NCBI GenBank assembly: GCA_045614925.1
Contig: JAZLDV010000071.1
Location: forward strand, 1-8,238
DNA from: JAZLDV01 sp045614925
GTDB taxonomy: Bacteria > Bacillota_I > Bacilli_A > Erysipelotrichales > Coprobacillaceae
Direction: 5' to 3'
Length of the DNA stretch: 8,238 nucleotides
Position numbers and translations under genes: made by a program. Positions within the stretch are counted from its first letter, which is position 1. Every line of letters starts with the position of its first letter. The notes under the pieces are model-generated. The model did not search any database. It saw only the letters and a program-made list of their open reading frames with translations, and was not told the origin of the DNA. Below, in pieces: positions 1-6,192 of the stretch.

Positions 1-1
1 A

Positions 2-1564
2 GTCAAACAGGCATCATTGCTCGCTATTGCAGGTATATTAGTGAGATTTATTGGTGTATTATATAGAAGTCCATTAAAATCTATTATTACTGAAGTAGGA
101 AATGGTTATTATTCTACTGCATATGAAATCTATGCATTAGTTTTATTATTATCATCTTATAGTATTCCTACTGCCATATCTAAATTAATATCTGAAAAAA
201 ATGTTTTAAAACAATATAATAATTCAAGAAAGATATTAAAATGTGCATTTGTCTACATCTTTATAGTTGGTGGTTTAGCATCTTCAATTGCATTTATTTT
301 AGCCCCACTATTCTTACCAGAAAATGCTGTTTTAACATTTAGAGTCTTATGTCCTACAATCTTCTTTTCTGGCGTATTAGGCGTATTTAGAGGATACTTC
401 CAGGCACATCATAATACTTTATATACATCTATATCTCAGATAATCGAACAGTTATTTAATGCGATTGTATCTATTGGTGCAGCCTATATCTTTATTCAGC
501 CTTATATTGGTATTGACCCAAATAAAGTAGCTGTATTTGGATCTGCTGGTAGTGCTGTAGGAACAGGTGCTGGTGTTTTAGTTGGATTATTTTATATGAT
601 CTTTATGTTTATTAAGAAAGGATATAAAAAGATTGAAGAAGACGAAGATCCTCATGTTGATTCTTCATCATATATCTTTAAAATGATTTTAAATATTGTC
701 ACTCCAATTATTTTTGCGACATGTGTCTATAATTCTGTTACAACATTTGAAATGGCTATTTATTATATGATTAAAGGAAATGGAGCTCTTCAGACAACTG
801 CATGGGGAATTTTCGCAGGTGAATATATCGTCCTTAGAAATGTACCTGTTGCTTTAGCATCTGCACTTTCTACTGCATCTATTCCTGCAATTGCTTCAGC
901 TTTTGCCTTAAAAAATTATGATGAAACAAAAGAAACAATTCATAATGGTGAACGTTTAACAATGCTTATATTAATTCCTGCATCAGTAGGAATGGGAATC
1001 TTAGCTTATCCTATCTTAAGTATGATATTCCCACAAGTGGAAACTATTCATACATCAAGTATGATGTTATCACTTGGCTCAATTGGAATTGCATTTTATG
1101 GTTTATCTACTTATACAAATGGTGTATTACAAGCTATTGGTGAAGTTAACACTCCATTAAAAAATGCAGTCATTGCATTAATTACACACTGTATTTTAGT
1201 CTTAGCTTTATTAGTTTTAACACCATTAGATTTATATTCATTAGTTATTGCAAACTGTTTCTACGCACTTCAAGTATGTTATTTGAATCAATGTGCAATA
1301 AGAAAAAAATTAAATTACAGACAATCAATGAAAAAGACATTCCTATTGCCTCTTGTTGCATCTGCTATTATGGCAATCGGTGTACTTGCTACATATTATG
1401 GATTAAAAGCATTAACACATATGGTGGCGATTCCTCTAATGATTTCTATTATTGTAGGAATTATCGTTTACTTCATTGTCATCTTCTATTTATATGCTGA
1501 TCATCCAGAAGACTTAGAATGCATTCCTTATGCTTCAAGAATATTAAACAAAATAAAAAAATAA
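2..1564 (+). CDS. MurJ/SpoVB-like polysaccharide (lipid-linked oligosaccharide) flippase, 5' end outside window
   Basis: About 520 residues are visible. The reading frame is open to the window edge (VKQAS followed by LLAIAGILVRFIGVLYRSPL), so the TTG at 17 is an internal leucine codon and the true start lies just upstream. The protein is hydrophobic throughout, with about 14 predicted membrane helices. Its opening matches the MOP-superfamily flippases of the SpoVB/YtgP type, which begin with a helix ending in a short basic G-x-x-YR-x-PL motif. A central charged cytoplasmic loop (KKGYKKIEEDEDP, around residues 205-217 of the visible part) separates two halves of similar topology. The family flips undecaprenyl-linked saccharides, including lipid II, across the cytoplasmic membrane. 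I cannot decide from sequence alone between MurJ (lipid II), SpoVB and a surface-polysaccharide flippase, and no glycosyltransferase is in view to help. The length agrees with the family, so only a few N-terminal residues should be missing. The TAA stop lies inside the terminator stem shared with acpP. Confidence 0.85.
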   Translation, partial: VKQASLLAIAGILVRFIGVLYRSPLKSIITEVGNGYYSTAYEIYALVLLLSSYSIPTAISKLISEKNVLKQYNNSRKILKCAFVYIFIVGGLASSIAFILAPLFLPENAVLTFRVLCPTIFFSGVLGVFRGYFQAHHNTLYTSISQIIEQLFNAIVSIGAAYIFIQPYIGIDPNKVAVFGSAGSAVGTGAGVLVGLFYMIFMFIKKGYKKIEEDEDPHVDSSSYIFKMILNIVTPIIFATCVYNSVTTFEMAIYYMIKGNGALQTTAWGIFAGEYIVLRNVPVALASALSTASIPAIASAFALKNYDETKETIHNGERLTMLILIPASVGMGILAYPILSMIFPQVETIHTSSMMLSLGSIGIAFYGLSTYTNGVLQAIGEVNTPLKNAVIALITHCILVLALLVLTPLDLYSLVIANCFYALQVCYLNQCAIRKKLNYRQSMKKTFLLPLVASAIMAIGVLATYYGLKALTHMVAIPLMISIIVGIIVYFIVIFYLYADHPEDLECIPYASRILNKIKK

Positions 1565-1592
1565 TCAGTTCTATATGAACTGATTATTTTTT
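1556..1592. terminator. Bidirectional terminator between the flippase gene and acpP
   Basis: A perfect inverted repeat has arms about 1556-1571 and 1577-1592 around a 5-nt loop (TATAT); its core is AATCAGTTC / GAACTGATT. On the + strand it runs into TTTTTTCTTTTT, an ideal U-tract for the flippase mRNA. On the minus strand it runs into a matching U-rich tail (TTTTTTATTTTG), which serves acpP. Both genes end inside the stem: the + TAA at 1562-1564 is base-paired opposite the minus TAA at 1586-1584. Confidence 0.9.
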
Positions 1593-1808
1593 CTTTTTAT
1601 CAATTAAATCTAATAAATCTTGTACAGTTTTGATTGTGAATAATTCTTCATCTTCAAATTGAATACCTAAAGATTCTTCTACTTCAAATACTAAATCAAC
1701 TAAATCTAAAGAATCCATTTTTAATTCTTTAAAAACTGTTTCAGGAGTTAATTCTTTACCATCAAGTTTACTTTCTAATCTTTTTTTAATTTCTTCAAAA
1801 ATATTCAT
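1584..1808 (-). CDS. acpP: Acyl carrier protein
   Basis: This 74-residue acidic protein begins MNIFEEIKKRLE. It has the ACP fold signature KMDSLDLVDLVFEVEE, where the serine of DSL (residue 33 from this start) is the site for 4'-phosphopantetheine. It carries growing acyl chains as thioesters in the cytoplasm for fatty acid synthesis and hands them to phospholipid synthesis. The frame can be extended upstream to a GTG at 1817, but that GTG is part of the GAGGTG ribosome binding site (1820-1815). The ATG at 1808 with 6-nt spacing is the supported start. The length is typical (75-80). The gene is monocistronic with its own promoter and terminator and has no fab genes beside it. A specialised carrier for another pathway cannot be excluded, but the sequence looks like a standard housekeeping ACP. 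Confidence 0.93.
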   Translation of the reverse strand: MNIFEEIKKRLESKLDGKELTPETVFKELKMDSLDLVDLVFEVEESLGIQFEDEELFTIKTVQDLLDLIDKKKK

Positions 1809-1826
1809 AATTTTCACCTCATGCTT

Positions 1827-1855
1827 ATTATATCTTTATTTTAAAACAATAACAA
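1827..1855 (-). promoter_or_regulatory. acpP promoter (sigma-A type)
   Basis: On the minus strand there is a -35-like TTGTTA (1855-1850), a 17-nt spacer and a perfect -10 TATAAT (1832-1827). The predicted start near 1820-1822 leaves a leader of only about 12-15 nt, almost all of it ribosome binding site. Confidence 0.7.
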
Positions 1856-1865
1856 TATTTTCATT

Positions 1866-1881
1866 AACTCTTATAAAAGTT
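1866..1881. promoter_or_regulatory. Imperfect palindrome, possible operator between divergent promoters
   Basis: AACTCTTATAAAAGTT is a 16-bp dyad, self-complementary at 14 of 16 positions, followed directly by the perfect palindrome TTAATTAA (1882-1889). It sits between the acpP -35 and the M50 -10 and touches the candidate M50 -35, a position typical of a repressor site. The AT content makes chance palindromes common, so this is tentative. Confidence 0.25.
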
Positions 1882-1903
1882 TTAATTAACTTATTCAATA
1901 TGT

Positions 1904-1909
1904 TATACT
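1904..1909 (+). promoter_or_regulatory. Probable -10 element of the M50-sagB operon
   Basis: TATACT lies 12 nt before the AGGTGA ribosome binding site of the M50 gene (ATG at 1927). The -35 is poor: TTTAAT at 1881-1886 with 17-nt spacing matches TTGACA at only three positions. The promoter may therefore be weak or activator-dependent. It faces away from the acpP promoter in the same intergenic region. Confidence 0.5.
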
Positions 1910-1926
1910 TTATATAGGTGATATTT

Positions 1927-2979
1927 ATGAAAAATACAATACAAAATTTAATACTAGGAATATTTGCAGGTATCATTATTGCTGGAAGTGGAATAATCTA
2001 TGCTGATTATTTTTCTTCTTTTATTTTATGGTATATATCTTTATTCATTATTTCTATCTTTATGTTTATTATAAGCATGATTATTCATGAATTGGGACAT
2101 ATGACTTTTGGTATACTAACAGGATATAAATTCTTATCTATCAGATTTGGTTCATATATGTTTGTAAGAGAAGAAAATGGTATCAAATTAAAAAGATTTT
2201 CATTAGCAGGAACTGGAGGACAATGTCTAATGGAACCTCCAGAGTTAATAAATAATCAGATCCCTTTTGTTTTATATAATATGGGTGGATGTATTATGAA
2301 TCTAATTGTATGTATTCCTGCATTAATTGTTATTATAATCAATCAGCTATGGCTTATTGATTATATAATGTCATTATTTATTGGGTTGAATATTATTAGT
2401 GCTTTAATGAATGGTATTCCTTTAAAAACAAGAGAAATAAGCAATGATGGATATAATACACTTATGTTATCTAAAGATAAAGAATGCATAATATCATTTT
2501 ATAAACAAATGAAAATTGCTGCTTTAAATCATAAAAATATCAGATTAAAAGATATGGATGAATCATTGTTTGTCTATTCTTCACTTGATAATCCTTTATT
2601 ACAGGTCGTTGCGATATTTAAAGCAAATCGATTATTAGATATGCATCAATATGATGAATGTAGACAACTTATTGAGTATCTGTTATCACATTGTCCTAAT
2701 ATGATAGGTGTTTATAAACATTTATTAATAAATGATCTTATCTATCTTTTAGTTATTCATAATGAAGATCCTTCTTCATTATTAACACAAGATCATATTG
2801 CAATGAGAAAAGCACTAAAAAATATGCTTTCTATTATAAGAACTGATTATATTTATCATAAATATTATACAAAAGACTTAGAAACTATGAATAAGACATA
2901 TAAATTATTCAATAAGATATGTGAAACATATCCTTATGAAAGTGAAAAAGAATCAGAGAAAGAATTAATGGGGAAATAA
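1927..2979 (+). CDS. M50 family (site-2-protease-like) intramembrane zinc metalloprotease
   Basis: This 350-residue protein has two N-terminal hydrophobic segments (about 8-28 and 33-56). The second carries the zinc-protease motif HELGH (H54, E55, H58). Two more membrane segments (about 112-138 and 142-163) lead to NGIP (162-165) and NDG (173-175), where D174 fits the third zinc ligand of M50 enzymes. Between them, AGTGGQCLMEPP (94-105) resembles the glycine-rich loop of the family. Residues 180-350 form a soluble, probably helical tail that I do not recognise; it ends in a Glu/Lys-rich stretch. There is no PDZ domain, unlike RseP/RasP. Such enzymes cut substrates within or next to the membrane. 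The ATG at 1927 is chosen because AGGTGA precedes it by 5 nt; the GTG at 1918 lies within that site. The stop is 2 nt before the SagB-type gene, so co-expression is likely. The substrate is unknown. Confidence 0.8.
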   Translation: MKNTIQNLILGIFAGIIIAGSGIIYADYFSSFILWYISLFIISIFMFIISMIIHELGHMTFGILTGYKFLSIRFGSYMFVREENGIKLKRFSLAGTGGQCLMEPPELINNQIPFVLYNMGGCIMNLIVCIPALIVIIINQLWLIDYIMSLFIGLNIISALMNGIPLKTREISNDGYNTLMLSKDKECIISFYKQMKIAALNHKNIRLKDMDESLFVYSSLDNPLLQVVAIFKANRLLDMHQYDECRQLIEYLLSHCPNMIGVYKHLLINDLIYLLVIHNEDPSSLLTQDHIAMRKALKNMLSIIRTDYIYHKYYTKDLETMNKTYKLFNKICETYPYESEKESEKELMGK

Positions 2980-2981
2980 TT

Positions 2982-3788
2982 ATGAACAAAGAAGAACTAA
3001 TGAGAGAAAGACGATTATATTGTAAAAATGCTATTCACATTGATTGTGGACCTAGTGATCAGGAACTAAAATTACCACAGCCTCCTTTAACTAAAGAAGC
3101 TATGTCAGATGAAATCATTTCACTTCCTGATAATTATAATGATTTAGATATTCATCATAATTTTTTAGATATTATTAATAACCGTAAATCTTCACGTGTT
3201 TATACAAGTGAAGGATTAACTTTATTACAATTATCTTATCTATTATGGTGTACTCAAGGTGTAAAAGAAATCAGGGGTAAATCTTATGCAACAATAAGAA
3301 CAGTTCCTTCTGCTGGAGCTAGACATCCTTTTGAAACATATTTGTATATTAATAAGGTAGAAGGACTAAAAAAAGGATTATATCACTATCTTCCTATGAG
3401 CCATACTTTAGAATATTTAAAAGAGATAGACAATAGTGATCAGTTTATTAATGAATCTGTTCATGGACAAGTGTGGGCTGTTAAATCTGATGTTATATTC
3501 TATTATAGTTTTGTTCCTTATCGCAGTGAATGGAGATACAGTATTGGATCACATAGAGTCTCTTTAATGGATATTGGTTATGTCAGTGAGAATTTATATC
3601 TTGCATGTGCTTCTTTAAATTTAGGAACATGTGCAATTGGTGGAGTTGCTGAAGAAGCAAATGATATTGTAGGTTTAGATGGTTATGATGAATATCTTCT
3701 TATTGCACAGACTGTAGGAACAATCAAAGAAGAAGACAAACTAAAAGAAAAAGCACATTACAAATTTGTAGAAGAACAAGGATTATAA
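2982..3788 (+). CDS. SagB/ThcOx-type nitroreductase-family FMN dehydrogenase
   Basis: This 268-residue protein has the SagB-type layout: NRKSSR (67-72) for FMN phosphate contact, LTLLQLSYLLWCTQGV (79-94), RTVPSAGARHPFETYLY (106-122), then GLYHY (132-136) and a C-terminal LGTCAIGG (214-221). The family uses FMN. Its best-known members oxidise azolines to azoles in peptide natural products such as streptolysin S and thiazole/oxazole microcins. Where the family normally has a Lys-Tyr pair followed by a GYRY...GH stretch, this protein has W184-R185-Y186 and then HRVSLMDIGY (191-200), so it is a divergent member. It starts 2 nt after the M50 protease gene, with a GGGGA site (2970-2974) at 7-nt spacing, and is followed at once by a terminator. 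No YcaO cyclodehydratase or precursor peptide is in the window. Family assignment is firm; substrate and pathway are unknown. Confidence 0.85.
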   Translation: MNKEELMRERRLYCKNAIHIDCGPSDQELKLPQPPLTKEAMSDEIISLPDNYNDLDIHHNFLDIINNRKSSRVYTSEGLTLLQLSYLLWCTQGVKEIRGKSYATIRTVPSAGARHPFETYLYINKVEGLKKGLYHYLPMSHTLEYLKEIDNSDQFINESVHGQVWAVKSDVIFYYSFVPYRSEWRYSIGSHRVSLMDIGYVSENLYLACASLNLGTCAIGGVAEEANDIVGLDGYDEYLLIAQTVGTIKEEDKLKEKAHYKFVEEQGL

Positions 3789-3791
3789 AAT

Positions 3792-3823
3792 AAAATGACG
3801 AAGAATTACTTCGTCATTTTTTT
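3792..3823. terminator. Bidirectional terminator overlapping the 3' end of the small membrane protein gene
   Basis: A 12-bp perfect stem, AAAATGACGAAG (3792-3803) and its complement (3809-3820), encloses the loop AATTA. On the + strand it gives CATTTTTTT, ending the M50-sagB transcript 4 nt after the sagB-type stop. On the minus strand the tail is TTTTATTTTATAA. The minus-strand gene's last codons (Met-Thr-Lys-stop) lie in the stem and loop. Confidence 0.88.
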
Positions 3824-4138
3824 ACGTACAATCCATATTCCTCCTAAAAGGGGAATCAATGAAAATAATACAGGTATATAGTTTTTATTCATAATACTTA
3901 TATAATCATAAACAACTATAAATCCAAAATAATAAATAGAAAAAATAATAACTGATAATTTCATCATCATTTTTGCTGCTTTTTCTTTTTTTGATATTAT
4001 CAATATATTTTTAATAAATAAACATAAAGCAAACAGCATAAATAATGAATAGATAATTATACTCAGTAAATCTTTTGTTTTAAAAATAAGCGATGATAGA
4101 AATACCACAACAAATAATGAAGTCAATGTCTGTTTCAT
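3806..4138 (-). CDS. Small four-helix membrane protein of unknown function
   Basis: I do not recognise this 110-residue protein. It has four hydrophobic segments (about 5-19, 23-48, 60-80 and 87-104). The positively charged loop SKKEKAAK (49-56) and the C-terminal RKKMTK suggest both lie in the cytoplasm, with the N-terminus inside as well. There are no catalytic motifs. Support for a real gene is the uninterrupted, well-ordered helix pattern and the terminator placed exactly at its end. Against it is the absence of a Shine-Dalgarno sequence: the bases before the ATG at 4138 are GATATTATAATT, and an in-frame TGA lies about 27 nt upstream, so no better upstream start exists. It follows thrS by 43 nt on the same strand, with a hairpin of doubtful strength between, so it may be expressed by readthrough from thrS. 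Confidence 0.6.
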   Translation of the reverse strand: MKQTLTSLFVVVFLSSLIFKTKDLLSIIIYSLFMLFALCLFIKNILIISKKEKAAKMMMKLSVIIFSIYYFGFIVVYDYISIMNKNYIPVLFSLIPLLGGIWIVRKKMTK

Positions 4139-4150
4139 AATTATAATATC

Positions 4151-4176
4151 AAAGGAGCAAATTCATTTGCTCCTTT
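4151..4176 (-). terminator. Hairpin after thrS, probable weak terminator
   Basis: AAAGGAGCAAA and its exact complement (4151-4161 and 4166-4176) pair around a 4-nt loop, giving an 11-bp stem 5 nt after the thrS stop. On the minus strand the stem ends in TTT and then GATATTATAATT, so the U-tract is short. Termination may be partial, allowing some transcript into the small membrane protein gene. Confidence 0.6.
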
Positions 4177-4181
4177 ATGTT

Positions 4182-5915
4182 TTATCTTGTTTTATTTTCG
4201 ATTGCTTCTAAGCACATATTAACAAATTCATCTACAGTAACAGTTGTAGCTTTTTGTTCTCCATATTGACGATAAGTAACAGTTCTTTCATCTCTTTCTT
4301 TATCACCTAATACTAATTGATATGGAATCTTTTTCATTTGTGCTTCTCTGATACGATATCCTAATTTTTCTTCTCTATCATCTAATTCAACACGAATACC
4401 TTTTTCTTCTAATAATTTAAATAATTCTTTAGAATATTCTAAGTGATATTCATTTTTAACTGGAATTACTTTCACTTGTGTAGGTGCTAACCATAATGGG
4501 AATGCTCCTGCAAAGTGTTCAATTAAGATACCAATAAATCTTTCGATAGAACCAAAGATTACACGGTGTAACATAACTGGTCTTACTTTTTCACCATTAT
4601 GATCAACATAAGTACAGTCAAATCTTTCTGGTAAGTTCATATCTAATTGGATAGTTCCACATTGCCAAACTCTTCCTAAAGAATCTTTAACATGGAAGTC
4701 TAATTTTGGACCATAGAATGCTCCATCTCCTGGATTTACTTTATAGTCTTTTCCTGCTGCATGACATGCTGCAGCTAATGCTGCTTCTGATTTTTCCCAG
4801 ATTGCTAAGTCACCAATATATTTCTTTTCTGGTCTAGTTGATAATTCAATATCATAAGGTAATCCTAAGTTTGTATAAACTCTATCAATAAATTTAATTA
4901 AACGAATAACTTCGCTTTCAATTTGATCTGGTGTCATAAAGATATGAGCATCATCTTGAGTAAATGTACGAACTCTGAATAATCCATTTAAAGCTCCTGA
5001 AGCTTCATGTCTATGAACTTGTCCTAATTCACCCATACGTAATGGTAAATCTTTATATGAATGTAAACCTTGTTTATAAACTAATAAACTTCCTGGACAG
5101 TTCATTGGTTTAACTGCAAATTCTCTTTCATCTACTAAAGATGTATACATATTTTCAGCATAGTTAGCCCAGTGACCTGAAGTTTCCCATAATTCTCTAG
5201 ACATCATAATTGGAGTTTTAATAAATTGATATCCTTCTTTAGCATGTTCTTCATACCAGAAGTTTTCTAATGTATTTCTTAGTAACATACCATGTGGTAA
5301 GAAGAATGGCATACCTGGAGCATATTCACTCATCATAAATAAGTCTAATTCTTTACCTAATTTTTTATGATCTCTTTTTTTCGCTTCTTCTAATAAATTT
5401 AAATGTTCTTCTAATTCTTCTGGAGTTGGTAAACAAACACCATAAATTCTTTGTAATACTTTATTATCTTTGTCACCTTTCCAATAAGCACCAGAATGTT
5501 TTAATAATTTAAAGTTTCTACAAGCTTTTACTGTTTCAACGTGAGGTCCTCTACATAAATCTACAAAGTCCCCTTGTCTATAACAAGTAATATTTCCATC
5601 TTCTAATCCTTCGATTAAGTCTAATTTATAAGGATCTCCTGCAAACATGTCTAACGCTTCTTCTTTAGTAATTTCTTCTCTTACAATACGTTTTCCATCT
5701 TTACAGATTTTTTTCATTTCTTTTTCAATTTTAGCGATATCTTCATCTTTAATTACATAATCACCTAAATCAATATCATAGTAGAACCCTTCACTTACAA
5801 CAGGACCTACCCAGAATTTTGCATCAGGATAAATATGTTTTACAGCTTGAGCCATTACATGGGCACATGAATGGTTTAAAGTATTTAAAGCTTCTTCATT
5901 TTTAAAATCTCTCAT
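4182..5915 (-). CDS. thrS: Threonyl-tRNA synthetase lacking the N-terminal TGS domain
   Basis: This cytoplasmic class II synthetase joins threonine to tRNA-Thr using ATP. The 577 residues begin directly in the editing (SAD) domain, with H15-x3-H19 and C121-RGP-H125, the motifs that remove mischarged serine. The catalytic core follows: MNCPGS with C273, motif 2 RHEASGALNGLFRVRTFTQ (302-320), H324 in DDAH, and motif 3 MLHRVIFGSIERF, whose His is the third zinc ligand with C273 and H324. The C-terminal anticodon-binding domain starts near LAPTQVKVIPV. Most bacterial ThrRS are about 640 residues with a leading TGS domain of about 60, which is absent here. The start is well supported: AGGAG (5927-5923) with 7-nt spacing, and immediately upstream is the T-box terminator, leaving no room for a TGS-coding extension. 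Expression is gated by that leader. Confidence 0.97.
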   Translation of the reverse strand: MRDFKNEEALNTLNHSCAHVMAQAVKHIYPDAKFWVGPVVSEGFYYDIDLGDYVIKDEDIAKIEKEMKKICKDGKRIVREEITKEEALDMFAGDPYKLDLIEGLEDGNITCYRQGDFVDLCRGPHVETVKACRNFKLLKHSGAYWKGDKDNKVLQRIYGVCLPTPEELEEHLNLLEEAKKRDHKKLGKELDLFMMSEYAPGMPFFLPHGMLLRNTLENFWYEEHAKEGYQFIKTPIMMSRELWETSGHWANYAENMYTSLVDEREFAVKPMNCPGSLLVYKQGLHSYKDLPLRMGELGQVHRHEASGALNGLFRVRTFTQDDAHIFMTPDQIESEVIRLIKFIDRVYTNLGLPYDIELSTRPEKKYIGDLAIWEKSEAALAAACHAAGKDYKVNPGDGAFYGPKLDFHVKDSLGRVWQCGTIQLDMNLPERFDCTYVDHNGEKVRPVMLHRVIFGSIERFIGILIEHFAGAFPLWLAPTQVKVIPVKNEYHLEYSKELFKLLEEKGIRVELDDREEKLGYRIREAQMKKIPYQLVLGDKERDERTVTYRQYGEQKATTVTVDEFVNMCLEAIENKTR

Positions 5916-5929
5916 AATTCTTCTCCTTT

Positions 5930-6145
5930 TTTAAAATAAAAAGAGATTTCATCCAAAGGACGAAATCTCGTGGTACCACCTTTATTCATTATCTTACGAT
6001 AACCTCAATGTCTTAACGCGACAAACGACATTCTCTTTCGAGTGTAGCCTATTAGGGAGTATCTTTATAATTATTGGAAGATTTTCACCAGCCATCTTCT
6101 CTCTAAACAATAGATTTATAAAAACATATCCTAAATCATAACCTT
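5930..6145 (-). promoter_or_regulatory. T-box riboswitch (tRNA-Thr sensing) in the thrS leader
   Basis: On the minus strand the leader shows the standard T-box parts in order. Stem I has base CTATT (6113-6109) with AATAG (6053-6049), an AGAGA internal loop and an upper helix GAAGAT/ATCTTC enclosing GGCTGGTGAAA. A candidate specifier ACT (6060-6058), a threonine codon, lies on the 3' side of the internal loop. A small hairpin TTATC-GTAA-GATAA (6002-5989) follows, then the T-box core AGGTGGTACCACG (5981-5969), which pairs with an uncharged tRNA acceptor end. The antiterminator would form with CGTCCTTT downstream. The base after the specifier is C, where a purine is usual, so the exact specifier position is less certain than the T-box call. 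Confidence 0.93.
5933..5969 (-). terminator. T-box-controlled terminator of thrS
   Basis: GAGATTTC (5969-5962) pairs with GAAATCTC (5950-5943), and the inner TCC/GGA extends the stem. TTTTTATTTT follows. The 5' arm begins in the last G of the T-box core and contains the CGTCC bases needed by the antiterminator, so the two structures exclude each other. The thrS ribosome binding site comes only a few nt later. Confidence 0.92.
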
Positions 6146-6151
6146 AATAAT

Positions 6152-6179
6152 ATTTTACCTAAAGATAAATATTTGTCAA
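6152..6179 (-). promoter_or_regulatory. thrS promoter (sigma-A type)
   Basis: On the minus strand there is a perfect -35 TTGACA (6179-6174), a 16-nt spacer and -10 TAAAAT (6157-6152). This predicts a start near 6143-6146, just before the T-box stem I region. The -35 begins only 13 nt after the pyk stop codon. Confidence 0.8.
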
Positions 6180-6192
6180 CTCAAAAACACGT

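Noticed and set aside
1276..1500. 74-codon open frame on the + strand inside the flippase gene
   Set aside because: It is a shifted-frame shadow of the flippase coding region, with low-complexity Cys/Tyr-rich content and no ribosome binding site.
1809..1817. GTG start for acpP at 1817
   Set aside because: The GTG is part of the GAGGTG ribosome binding site that serves the ATG at 1808.
1918..1926. GTG start for the M50 protease at 1918
   Set aside because: The GTG is part of the AGGTGA ribosome binding site that serves the ATG at 1927.
1818..1926. Possible precursor peptide gene near the SagB-type enzyme
   Set aside because: Neither this gap nor the one after 3788 contains a short open frame with a start, a ribosome binding site and a Cys/Ser/Thr-rich core.
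1809..1926. FapR- or FabT-type lipid regulator site at acpP
   Set aside because: I looked for the known FapR and FabT palindrome types and found no convincing match; the dyad present is different.
4140..4145. Perfect TATAAT on the minus strand just before the small membrane protein gene
   Set aside because: Transcription from it would start at or after the ATG, and there is no -35 at a suitable distance, so it cannot be the promoter of a full-length gene.
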